This document shows, piece after piece, positions 25,126 to 32,841 of a stretch of 52,375 nt of DNA. A program made the position numbers and the translations under genes. Under the pieces are notes generated by a model. It was not told the DNA's origin. It was given only the letters and a program-made list of their open reading frames with translations, and made no database searches. Position 1 is the stretch's first letter; each line of letters begins with the position of its first letter. Source of the stretch: Caldifarciminota bacterium (GTDB taxonomy: Bacteria > Hydrothermota > Hydrothermia > LBFQ01); contig WGFI01000059.1 of the NCBI GenBank assembly GCA_015492295.1, forward strand, positions 1 to 52,375. The letters are read 5' to 3'.

Positions 25126-26562
25126 CTACCTCCTTATGACCTTCTTCCAACCCGATGGAGTTTTAACAAAGTATATACCCTTTTTCATCCTATTGACCCT
25201 CTTCCCTTCCACGGTGTATATATCCATCACCTCTTCAAAGGATTTGTACTCTTCTGAAACTTTAAGTCCCTCATCGTATCCAAGCGGACACAGTTCAACC
25301 TTGGTTAAACTCCGCGAAACGGCGGTTAAACTTACATTCGTTTGTGTAGGTGTATTGGAGTACATCACCATGGAAGGGGAAGCGACATTGGGGGTATATA
25401 CGGTGGTTAAAGGTGATAGGCTACTAGCCGCGCAGCTGGTATGTATGTTCCCCGCAGTATCGGTTTTCAATATAAATATACTGTTTGCACCCGTGTTTAT
25501 TAAAGAAACTATACCATCGCTACCCACGAGTTGCATGGCCACCCTTCTACCAAAACCGATGAATGTTCTCATCCATAGAACATTTCCGGTTATATCCATC
25601 CTCATCAGGTACTCCTGTCCCGAATAGCTACCGCTTACCCAGAAATCCGTTAGGACATTGTGTTGAACCAACCTATCACCTACGAAAGTTGAACCGAAGG
25701 ATCTAAACCAATCAACGAAACCGGAGGAGTTGGTTTTCATGACGAAGCCTTGCCAAGTTTCACTGCTACCCGTAAGAATCACACCTCCATCGGATGAAGG
25801 TGTGCAGGCATAGAAACCTTCCCTCCTGTAAGGATTTGAATAATATCTTTTTGCCCAGATGAGATTTCCAGAAGGATCAACCTTATATATAAGTCCATCC
25901 CACCAGTGTGTGTCGTTCCAATAAACCAGAGCGCAAAAGATGTAATTACCGTCGGGTAATCTATGAAGGACTCTTGGAAAACCGTACCCTGCATATGAAC
26001 CTTTTTCTATGGTGCGAAAGCTAACAAGGTTTCCCGAAGCATCAAGCCTCATAGTGAATATGCCGTAGTAAAATGTAGTAACCGGGAAAGGTTCATCAAC
26101 GACTCCATTCACGAGATAACCTCCACTGGATAGTTCAACCACCGATCTCGCGAATTCAACTCTCGTTCTGGAAAAACAAGTGACGCAATCCCCATTCGGG
26201 CCTCCGAATGCCCTCGCCCACTGGACATTACCAGAAGCGTCAGTTTTTATGATGAATATATCCCACTGTCCTGCTCCCCAACTGCGGGTTGATCCTCCGA
26301 TAACATAACCTCCGTCGGATGTTTGATATACGAAATCGCCCCAATCTTTATTCGGACCACCGTAAGTCTTTACCCACTGTATGTTCCCATAAGCGTCTGT
26401 TTTTAAAAGGAATATATCGTGCTGACCGGAGGATATCCAGGTTCCCACCACTGCATATCCACCATCGCTCGTTGATATTATCCATCTCCCATCAAGGGTA
26501 TCATTAACCCCAGCATCGTACCTGATGCCAAAGGTTATTGATAGTACAGCTAAGGTCATCAT
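25126..26562 (-). CDS. Secreted beta-propeller (delta-60-like) protein with sorting-like domain
   Basis: A 478-residue protein with repeats of the kind DGGYVIGGSTRSWGAGQWD and IFIIKTDASGNVQWARAFGG, the common delta-60 repeat that forms beta-propellers in extracellular proteins. The C-terminus (MDIYTVEGKRVNRMKKGIYFVKT ... KKVIRR) is the shortest version of the sorting-like domain. The N-terminus MMTLAVLSITFG is short for a signal peptide. The promoter has TAGAAT 9 bases before the ATG and palindrome copy 2 further upstream. Confidence 0.82.
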   Translation of the reverse strand: MMTLAVLSITFGIRYDAGVNDTLDGRWIISTSDGGYAVVGTWISSGQHDIFLLKTDAYGNIQWVKTYGGPNKDWGDFVYQTSDGGYVIGGSTRSWGAGQWDIFIIKTDASGNVQWARAFGGPNGDCVTCFSRTRVEFARSVVELSSGGYLVNGVVDEPFPVTTFYYGIFTMRLDASGNLVSFRTIEKGSYAGYGFPRVLHRLPDGNYIFCALVYWNDTHWWDGLIYKVDPSGNLIWAKRYYSNPYRREGFYACTPSSDGGVILTGSSETWQGFVMKTNSSGFVDWFRSFGSTFVGDRLVQHNVLTDFWVSGSYSGQEYLMRMDITGNVLWMRTFIGFGRRVAMQLVGSDGIVSLINTGANSIFILKTDTAGNIHTSCAASSLSPLTTVYTPNVASPSMVMYSNTPTQTNVSLTAVSRSLTKVELCPLGYDEGLKVSEEYKSFEEVMDIYTVEGKRVNRMKKGIYFVKTPSGWKKVIRR

Positions 26563-26571
26563 GATAAAGAT

Positions 26572-26577
26572 ATTCTA
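26572..26577 (-). promoter_or_regulatory. -10 box of the 26562 gene (leaderless)
   Basis: TAGAAT on the minus strand, 9 bases before the ATG. No -35 hexamer; palindrome copy 2 ends 28 bases upstream. Confidence 0.5.
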
Positions 26578-26605
26578 AATATGTTTCAATTTCGCATGCA
26601 GATTG

Positions 26606-26626
26606 GTTGCCAAGGTGTTTGGCAAC
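26606..26626 (-). promoter_or_regulatory. Palindrome TTGCCA-N7-TGGCAA, copy 2
   Basis: The best copy: GTTGCCAA and TTGGCAAC pair perfectly (8-base arms, 5-base loop). Read towards the 26562 gene it is followed by CCA, as in copy 3. Centre about 51 bases before the predicted RNA start, the same distance as copy 3. It also lies just after the stop of the 26637-28229 gene, but no T-run follows. Confidence 0.65.
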
Positions 26627-26636
26627 ATAGTCTTTA

Positions 26637-28229
26637 CTATTTATACACGACAACCTTTTTCACCTTTCCGTTCCCCTTAACAAAATAAACACCTTTTATT
26701 CTCTTAAACCCTTCAAATGGACCTTGATAAATGACCCTACCAGAAACATCATAAACCTTTACATTCGTATTCGGTGTTATCTCAACACTCTCATAAACAT
26801 CTATCAAACCGCATCCGCCTTCATTTGAAGTCGCGTCTATGGCGGCTACCTGATGGGTTCCTCCTCCCACAGCAACTATCTCTACACACCCATCACCATC
26901 TATATCCCCCACACTTATAGAGTTCAAAAAATTACCAGGTCTCACTTGCCACAAAAGCGTTCCATATGAGGATAAAACATAGATGGAAGAGTCCCCATGG
27001 GTTATAACCTCCATTCCAGAACTTGGGTCAATATCCGCTAAAACCACATCATTCATCCATATATAAGGGCTACCAACATAATAAGACCATAAAAGGGAGC
27101 CATCCGTCCCTTTAAGGGCATAGACATATCCATCCATACTACCCACAATAACCTCAACATTCCCATCATTGTTTATATCTCCTATCGTCGGAGAGGAAGA
27201 TATATCGCCACCCGTTTGATAGAACCATAACAGTGCACCATTCGTACCCCTAAGTGCATAAACCTTTCCATCCCTGCTTCCTACCACTACTTCAACTTTT
27301 CCATCTCCGTTTATATCCCCTATCGCAGGGGAAGATAACACCCAATCGCTTGGGGTAAAAGACCATAGCTTAATACCCCACCACAAAGCATAAACATTCC
27401 AATCCATATTCATGGTACCCACGACCACCTCCAAAAACCCTCCGTTGTTTAAATCTCCTATGGCAGGAGAGGAAAATACCCCACCTTGCGTCAAGTAATA
27501 CCACAATACAGAACCATTTGTACCCCTCAATACATAAACAGTGCTATCCGTATTTCTACCCATCAAATCAATGTATCCTCCACCTACAACTACTTCAATA
27601 TTACCGTCCCAGTTTATATCTCCTATCGCAGGTGAAGACAATACCTCGCCATTAGTTAAGAAAGTCCATAACATAGTACCATTTGTACCCCTTATGGCAT
27701 CCACCCTGCCATAATGAGTGGAATTATCACCAATACCCACAACTACTTCAATTAAACTATCATTGTTTATATCCCCTATTGCGGGGGAAGACCTTACAGG
27801 AGAATAACCTAGTTGGTAAGACCATAAAAGGGAACCATTTGTACCCCTTAAAGCATACACCTTGCCATTATAAATACTATCGCAATTAACACAACCCACA
27901 ACAACTTCAATGTTTCCATCATTGTTGATATCCCCTATGGCAGGAGAACCGGTTACATTACCGGTTGTTGTATAAGTCCATTTAATATATCTTCCCGATG
28001 TAAAGTTCCCCTTCATTCTTTGTCTTCCAGTATGATTCTGCGAACCGTTAAACATCTGCCAGGAACCCAATGCCCAGTCTGAAGGTGGAAGGCAGGTGGT
28101 TTGAAACCCACAGCTCTGAGCATTTGAAAAATCGGGTAGAAGAATCGGAATATATAGCGTTAAGCACACAAATATTCCATAGACTTTTACCTCCAAAACG
28201 CGCTTTATTGCTACTATTTTCCCTTTCAT
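26637..28229 (-). CDS. Secreted FG-GAP/PQQ-like beta-propeller protein with sorting-like domain
   Basis: A 530-residue protein: signal peptide ending near NAQS, a cysteine-containing start (SCGFQTTC), then about eight repeats IGDINNDGNIEVVVG-(x)-GKVYALRGTNGSLLWSY. The D-x-N-x-D-G-N loops are calcium-binding sites of FG-GAP (integrin-like) repeats, while the YALRGTNGSLLW part resembles PQQ-type blades. It ends in the sorting-like module VKVYDVSGRVIYQG ... KGVYFVKGNGKVKKVVV. Closely similar to the next gene, so the pair arose by duplication. Probably surface-exposed; ligand unknown. Confidence 0.88.
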   Translation of the reverse strand: MKGKIVAIKRVLEVKVYGIFVCLTLYIPILLPDFSNAQSCGFQTTCLPPSDWALGSWQMFNGSQNHTGRQRMKGNFTSGRYIKWTYTTTGNVTGSPAIGDINNDGNIEVVVGCVNCDSIYNGKVYALRGTNGSLLWSYQLGYSPVRSSPAIGDINNDSLIEVVVGIGDNSTHYGRVDAIRGTNGTMLWTFLTNGEVLSSPAIGDINWDGNIEVVVGGGYIDLMGRNTDSTVYVLRGTNGSVLWYYLTQGGVFSSPAIGDLNNGGFLEVVVGTMNMDWNVYALWWGIKLWSFTPSDWVLSSPAIGDINGDGKVEVVVGSRDGKVYALRGTNGALLWFYQTGGDISSSPTIGDINNDGNVEVIVGSMDGYVYALKGTDGSLLWSYYVGSPYIWMNDVVLADIDPSSGMEVITHGDSSIYVLSSYGTLLWQVRPGNFLNSISVGDIDGDGCVEIVAVGGGTHQVAAIDATSNEGGCGLIDVYESVEITPNTNVKVYDVSGRVIYQGPFEGFKRIKGVYFVKGNGKVKKVVVYK

Positions 28230-28238
28230 AATCTATAT

Positions 28239-28244
28239 ATTTTA
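28239..28244 (-). promoter_or_regulatory. -10 box of the 28229 gene (leaderless)
   Basis: TAAAAT on the minus strand, 9 bases before the ATG at 28229, in the 31-base gap after the upstream paralogue. Confidence 0.5.
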
Positions 28245-28260
28245 ATGTTGAAAAACTTTA

Positions 28261-29796
28261 TTAACGCACAATCACTTTTCTCACCTTCCCCTTACTCTCC
28301 GCAAAATAAATACCCTTTTCACCTTCAAACTCCTCAAACAAACCCTGATAAACCACCTTACCTGAAACATCATAAACTTTCACTTCCGTTTTCGGTGTTA
28401 TTTCCGCATTTTCGCCCACTGATAACTCGTCATCTGCACCAAGAACACCACATCCACCTTCGTTGGAAGTCGCGTCTATTACTCTGACCCAACTTTTACC
28501 AACTAGAACGATTTCTGCGCATCCATCACCGTCTACATCGCTTATATTAACACCCATAACACCTCTTGGAGAAACCCCAGACCAAAGTCTTGAACCACTA
28601 GAAGAAATTAAATATATATCGTATCCGAAACCCTCATGTGTAACTATTTCAAGACCGGGTGATGGATGGAGTTCGGCCGTAACTACATCAGGGTAATTCC
28701 CATACCAATATCCAACTCCACTAAACCTCCACACAAGAGAGCCATCGCTCCCTCTCAATACATACAAATATCCATCTCTACTTACAGTCATAATTTCCTT
28801 TGCACCATCACTATTTATATCCGCTACCGCTATTGAAGTTCCAATATCACCACCTGTCATATAAGACCATATAAGACTTCCATCTGTTCCTCTCAAAGCG
28901 TAAATTCTCCAATCTAAACTTCCTATAACCACCTCAACATTTCCATCGTTATTTATATCTTCTATAGTCGGAGAAACATCAACATCGGAGCCAGTAGTGA
29001 AACTCCAAATGAGGGTTCCATTTGTTCCTCTTAAAGCATAAACGTTATTGTCTTTACTACCTATTACGATTTCAATATTTCCATCGCTATTTATGTCTCC
29101 TATCGCGGGTGAGGAATATACTCCATTTCCCGTCGTGAAAGACCAAATTAAAGAACCATCCGTTCCTCGTAAGGCGTACACATTACCATCAGAGCTTCCT
29201 ACAACAACTTCTACATTCCCATCAAGATCTATATCGCCCACAGCAGGAGAAGATGCTACTGCGCTACCTGCACTATAAAACCACAATACGGATCCGTTGG
29301 TTCCCCGTAAAGCATATAATCTACCATTATTGCTCCCTATCACAACCTCAATATTACCGTCTCCATTTATATCGGCTATTAATGGAGAAGATGAAACACC
29401 TCCAGAAGAGAGAGAACCAATTGAACGTGACCAAAGAACAGCTCCATTTGTGCCTCTAAGAGCATATACTTTCCCTGTTCTATCTCCTACCACAACTTCA
29501 ATATTCCCATCGTTGTTTATATCTCCAACAGCCGGTTGTGAGGTTACATAGTTTGGGAAACCGGTACCCCATTTCCCATATATTCCTACCGAAAAATTCC
29601 CCCTCATCGCTTGCCTTCCCGTATGCTTCTGTGTTCCATAGAACATCTGCCAAGAAGCGTTGGCCCAGTCAGAAGGTGGAACGCAAGTCGTCTGGAATCC
29701 ACAACTCTGTGCGGTTGATACCTTTGGATATAGAGCAAAGAAACAAATTACCATAATCCCCCAGCAGATTTTTATATAACCTTTGATCCCTTTCAT
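28261..29796 (-). CDS. Secreted FG-GAP/PQQ-like beta-propeller protein, paralogue of the neighbour
   Basis: A 511-residue protein with the same layout as the downstream gene: signal peptide (cleavage near STAQS), AQSCGFQTTCVPPSDWA, eight FG-GAP/PQQ-like repeats with DINNDGN or DINGDGN calcium loops, a divergent C-terminal pair of repeats, and the sorting-like end (EVKVYDVSGKVVYQG ... KGIYFAESKGKVRKVIV). The ATG at 29796 is chosen because it starts a normal signal peptide; an in-frame ATG at 29865 would translate palindrome copy 3 and promoter DNA. Upstream is the possible regulator gene 29862-31043. Confidence 0.88.
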   Translation of the reverse strand: MKGIKGYIKICWGIMVICFFALYPKVSTAQSCGFQTTCVPPSDWANASWQMFYGTQKHTGRQAMRGNFSVGIYGKWGTGFPNYVTSQPAVGDINNDGNIEVVVGDRTGKVYALRGTNGAVLWSRSIGSLSSGGVSSSPLIADINGDGNIEVVIGSNNGRLYALRGTNGSVLWFYSAGSAVASSPAVGDIDLDGNVEVVVGSSDGNVYALRGTDGSLIWSFTTGNGVYSSPAIGDINSDGNIEIVIGSKDNNVYALRGTNGTLIWSFTTGSDVDVSPTIEDINNDGNVEVVIGSLDWRIYALRGTDGSLIWSYMTGGDIGTSIAVADINSDGAKEIMTVSRDGYLYVLRGSDGSLVWRFSGVGYWYGNYPDVVTAELHPSPGLEIVTHEGFGYDIYLISSSGSRLWSGVSPRGVMGVNISDVDGDGCAEIVLVGKSWVRVIDATSNEGGCGVLGADDELSVGENAEITPKTEVKVYDVSGKVVYQGLFEEFEGEKGIYFAESKGKVRKVIVR

Positions 29797-29806
29797 AGCG
29801 TTAGTA

Positions 29807-29812
29807 ATCCTA
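29807..29812 (-). promoter_or_regulatory. Weak -10 box of the 29796 gene
   Basis: TAGGAT on the minus strand, 10 bases before the ATG at 29796; poorer than the other boxes, in line with dependence on an activator at palindrome copy 3. Confidence 0.4.
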
Positions 29813-29841
29813 TTCCTGAAACATGCTGATTTGTAACCTGG

Positions 29842-29860
29842 TTGCCAAGACCCGTGGCAA
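29842..29860 (-). promoter_or_regulatory. Palindrome TTGCCA-N7-TGGCAA, copy 3
   Basis: Six-base arms with a 7-base centre; read towards the propeller gene it is followed by ACCA like copy 2. Centre about 51 bases before the predicted RNA start. It lies between the stop of the 29862-31043 gene and the propeller gene. Confidence 0.6.
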
Positions 29861-29861
29861 A

Positions 29862-31043
29862 TCATTTGAGGTATCTGATGAACAATTCTCTCAACTCCGG
29901 TTTATTTTTTAAAAAGTTTCCCCTTTCCACGCTCACCTTTAAGTCGGTTTTACAGTACGCGAGTCCCAAGTTCTCCAAGCGGGACATATACTCATAACAT
30001 CTTCTTCTTGGATCCCTTGATGTCGGGAAAATAAACTTAGCGTTATCTATAACGGCTTTCCTTGAACCGATTTTCATTAAGGCTAGGATGATTTTAGACT
30101 TCTCCATTCGCGGAAACCTGAATTTTTTACTGCCTTTGAACACTTCCAGATCGCTGAACCTGAGCCAATATCCTCCCGATGAAACCAGCATCAAATAATA
30201 AGATTGATGGTACAACCCTCTTAAAGGAGGAGTATCATTGCCGATGATGGTATAATATACCGACCTTAATACTGGCACATTTTCTATGGTTCTCCGGTAT
30301 ATTTTGAGCGTGTTTATGAAGTCCTTTCTTATCATACTTTGATAGATCAGCGCTTTTAAATAATTCAATCTATCTCCCGTTGATTCGCTAAGAACCTTGA
30401 TCTGCTCCAGACCCATTAGATCCCTCCTTAAAATGTATAAAATCATCGCGGATTGTAATCCCAATGGTAATATCCCCTTTTCCAGAAATAACGATGTGGC
30501 TCTCTCGTATATATTTATACTTTCCTCCACATTCCCTTCACCCAACAGATAGAAACCTCTCAACATCTCGGACAATAGAGCGTACAACTTGGGTACATCC
30601 TTAAATTTTGAGAATTCCTCATAATCAACCTTCTCCCCATTTAGGAGACGAATATTTAAATCTATTATTTCCTTTTCAAAACCTTTCAAATCTGAAACTT
30701 TCAATACCTTCTTGGCTTCTTTTGTAAATCCTAAATTTACCAGATAGGCCAGCTTTATATCGTTGGACACATAAGATAGAACCTTTTTAAATCCTTTAAG
30801 ATTGAGAGACTTTATATAACTCGCCGCAAGCATTTCGTAGGCACATGTAGGAATATAACCCTTATGTTTTTTGAATATCTTGATATAACGAATGACCCGA
30901 TTAAATCTTCCGAGTATGACACATGCGTTGAGCAATGTCCTTAGCGTTTCTTCACTTATATGCTCCTTAAAGGATCTTTCTAAAACATTTAAATCTATAT
31001 CTTCCTTAAAATCCAGAAAGACTTGTAAAATATCCTTGGACAT
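29862..31043 (-). CDS. TPR-like protein with possible C-terminal winged helix (candidate regulator)
   Basis: A 393-residue cytoplasmic protein. Residues 1-270 are paired helices of TPR-like type (EMLRGFYLLGEGNVEESINIYERATSLFLEKG). After a strand WLRFSDLEVFKGSKKFRF comes a segment with SKIILALMKIGSRKAVIDNA and RRRCYEYMSRLENLGL, which fits the winged-helix of SARP/AfsR-type regulators, here at the C-terminus. I infer a DNA-binding regulator; no family is certain. It sits directly upstream of palindrome copy 3, so it is a candidate for the protein that reads that motif. TATAAT lies 7 bases before its ATG. Confidence 0.6.
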   Translation of the reverse strand: MSKDILQVFLDFKEDIDLNVLERSFKEHISEETLRTLLNACVILGRFNRVIRYIKIFKKHKGYIPTCAYEMLAASYIKSLNLKGFKKVLSYVSNDIKLAYLVNLGFTKEAKKVLKVSDLKGFEKEIIDLNIRLLNGEKVDYEEFSKFKDVPKLYALLSEMLRGFYLLGEGNVEESINIYERATSLFLEKGILPLGLQSAMILYILRRDLMGLEQIKVLSESTGDRLNYLKALIYQSMIRKDFINTLKIYRRTIENVPVLRSVYYTIIGNDTPPLRGLYHQSYYLMLVSSGGYWLRFSDLEVFKGSKKFRFPRMEKSKIILALMKIGSRKAVIDNAKFIFPTSRDPRRRCYEYMSRLENLGLAYCKTDLKVSVERGNFLKNKPELRELFIRYLK

Positions 31044-31050
31044 TTCGGAA

Positions 31051-31056
31051 ATTATA
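31051..31056 (-). promoter_or_regulatory. -10 box of the 31043 gene (leaderless)
   Basis: TATAAT on the minus strand, 7 bases before the ATG, between this gene and the membrane protein gene upstream. Confidence 0.55.
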
Positions 31057-31064
31057 AAGTCGCT

Positions 31065-31628
31065 TCAACCTCGTCTTAGCGCTATAAGTGCCATAACGAT
31101 GGACATCATGGAAAGGACGATATATCCCCAGAATCTATGGATGAATAGGATCGTATCGCCTATTATCAGTAAGGATATGACTATTGAACCTGCTATCCAC
31201 CTCTTTCCAATCTCGCTACCGGCGAAAGCGAAAGCCGCCCAGAAACCCGATATGACGGTGAGCGCATCGGCTAATACTATTATGAAATGCACCATTGAAA
31301 AGACTTCAAACCGCAATAATAGAATTATGGGTATAATGAGAAAGATCAACGACAACAGCGACCAGCCGATCCATTTATTGTGTGGAAAAGTTTTCAATCC
31401 TGCTGTTATGTAAGGTGAAACATATTGCAACACAGCGACACTTACCAGAATCCTTGATATGAGTAAGAGCGCATCGTACTCCGTTAAGGAATATACCGCT
31501 TGTAGAAAGAAAACCATAAATAATAACGAATAAAGTCTCCCTCTTACACTTAAAGGCCCAAGTTCAACGGATTTTAAAACCTGCGCTAATGCGGTTAATA
31601 GCGATATAATAAAGAATGCCCATTTCAT
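31065..31628 (-). CDS. Polytopic membrane protein of unknown function
   Basis: A 187-residue protein with about six membrane helices and short loops (SLLFMVFFLQAVYSL, WSLLSLIFLIIPIILLL, MVHFIIVLADALTVISGFWAAFAFAG). I do not recognise it; the pattern is like the membrane sensor halves of some signalling proteins but no catalytic domain follows. The ATG at 31628 lies just after the stop of the glycosyltransferase gene, with which it is co-transcribed. Confidence 0.65.
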   Translation of the reverse strand: MKWAFFIISLLTALAQVLKSVELGPLSVRGRLYSLLFMVFFLQAVYSLTEYDALLLISRILVSVAVLQYVSPYITAGLKTFPHNKWIGWSLLSLIFLIIPIILLLRFEVFSMVHFIIVLADALTVISGFWAAFAFAGSEIGKRWIAGSIVISLLIIGDTILFIHRFWGYIVLSMMSIVMALIALRRG

Positions 31629-31630
31629 AT

Positions 31631-32755
31631 TCAAGCACCTGTGAAAACCTCAATATGAGTTTTGGCAAATTTTTCTTCATCGGAAAATTTCGCGGCGAAC
31701 TTTCTTATAGATTCAGGGTCCAAAGGATTTCTGAAGGCTTCATCTATGGCTTCTGAGAGTTCATCGCTGTTCAACCCAACCCTTATGGCTATCCCCTCAG
31801 GAGCGACCTCCTCAGGTACCTCTTTTGAAACAACAACCGTCTTCCCAAACATCATAGCTTCAACTACGGATATACCAAAAGTCTCGCTTCTTGAAGGAAG
31901 AACGAATATGTCTATAGCGTTATAAAAATGCCAGAGTTTATCCCCATGTACATCTCCTAAGAACACGGCCTTTACATTCATATCTTTGCATATACTTACA
32001 GCATCTTTAAGGTTGGGACCGGAACCCGCAAAGAGAATCAACCAATCCCTACCCGCAGAAGATCTTATAAGTATATCCTCTCCCTTTCTACCCGTAAAGA
32101 TACCGGCGAATCCGACGACCCTTAAATCCTCATCTATACCCAAGTATCTTCTACTCTGCTCTTTGGTATAGTTAAATTCTGGTACCTTTACCAACGGATG
32201 TATCACAAAAGATCTCAGATGTTTTCCAAATAAGCTTTCCACCTTTTCTTTTAACTTATTGGAAGGATATATAACGGCATCCGCTTTCTTAAAGCTCATT
32301 TCCATATTCCTAAAATACCTCTCCTTCAAAATCTCGTCCTTTTCAAACTCATAAGCATGAAGAGAATGGAACATAACTATGAACTTTTTATCCTTTAAGT
32401 TTTCCACAAAGTTCGCGGGAGAATGAGGTATATGAGAATAAAATATGTCCGAGGGGAAATCTTTAAAAATCAAACCCATTCTTGAATTCCATAACCAGCG
32501 GCTGTTCGGCTGAAAAGTCTTAGAGTATAATATTTCTCTCCAAAACCAATATTTATTGGGAGGACCATATATACGAATCTTATGGAAACTTCTTTTGAAA
32601 AAACTAACATTTTCGGCTATCACACCGACATTTATACCTCTCTCAGTTAGGACTCTGATAAGATTACCTATGTACGTTGCTATGCCTCCCGTGATCTTCC
32701 CTCCGTATTCCTTCGGAACATATCCATAAATCATAATATTGGTGATTTTACCCAT
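31631..32755 (-). CDS. GT4-family glycosyltransferase
   Basis: A 374-residue GT-B glycosyltransferase of family 4, which moves a sugar from a nucleotide-sugar to an acceptor. The N-terminal acceptor domain has GGIATYIGNLIRVL; the C-terminal donor domain has VVGFAGIFTGRKGEDILI, LFAGSGP and PSRSETFGISVVEAM with the E-x7-E motif. Likely role in surface polysaccharide or glycolipid synthesis; substrates unknown. TATAAT lies 8 bases before the ATG, and the gene is divergent from fusA. Confidence 0.88.
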   Translation of the reverse strand: MGKITNIMIYGYVPKEYGGKITGGIATYIGNLIRVLTERGINVGVIAENVSFFKRSFHKIRIYGPPNKYWFWREILYSKTFQPNSRWLWNSRMGLIFKDFPSDIFYSHIPHSPANFVENLKDKKFIVMFHSLHAYEFEKDEILKERYFRNMEMSFKKADAVIYPSNKLKEKVESLFGKHLRSFVIHPLVKVPEFNYTKEQSRRYLGIDEDLRVVGFAGIFTGRKGEDILIRSSAGRDWLILFAGSGPNLKDAVSICKDMNVKAVFLGDVHGDKLWHFYNAIDIFVLPSRSETFGISVVEAMMFGKTVVVSKEVPEEVAPEGIAIRVGLNSDELSEAIDEAFRNPLDPESIRKFAAKFSDEEKFAKTHIEVFTGA

Positions 32756-32763
32756 AAAGGGGT

Positions 32764-32769
32764 ATTATA
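32764..32769 (-). promoter_or_regulatory. -10 box of the glycosyltransferase gene (leaderless)
   Basis: TATAAT on the minus strand, 8 bases before the ATG; preceded by AATATTTGCTCACCTT. Confidence 0.6.
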
Positions 32770-32809
32770 AAGGTGAGCAAATATTTTCCCTCAGGAAATT
32801 TTTCATCAG

Positions 32810-32815
32810 TATAAT
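32810..32815 (+). promoter_or_regulatory. -10 box of fusA
   Basis: TATAAT preceded by AAATTTTTCATCAG; gives a leader of about 20 bases with a strong Shine-Dalgarno (AAAGGAGGT) before the GTG start. Confidence 0.55.
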
Positions 32816-32841
32816 TCTCGCTTACAAAGGAGGTTGCGGAG

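Noticed and set aside
26606-26626. Rho-independent terminator after the 26637-28229 gene
   Set aside because: The stem has no following T-run and the same motif occurs before genes elsewhere, including one place not directly after a gene.
29797-29865. Longer start of the 28261-29796 propeller gene
   Set aside because: It would translate the promoter and palindrome copy 3, and the normal signal peptide starts at 29796.
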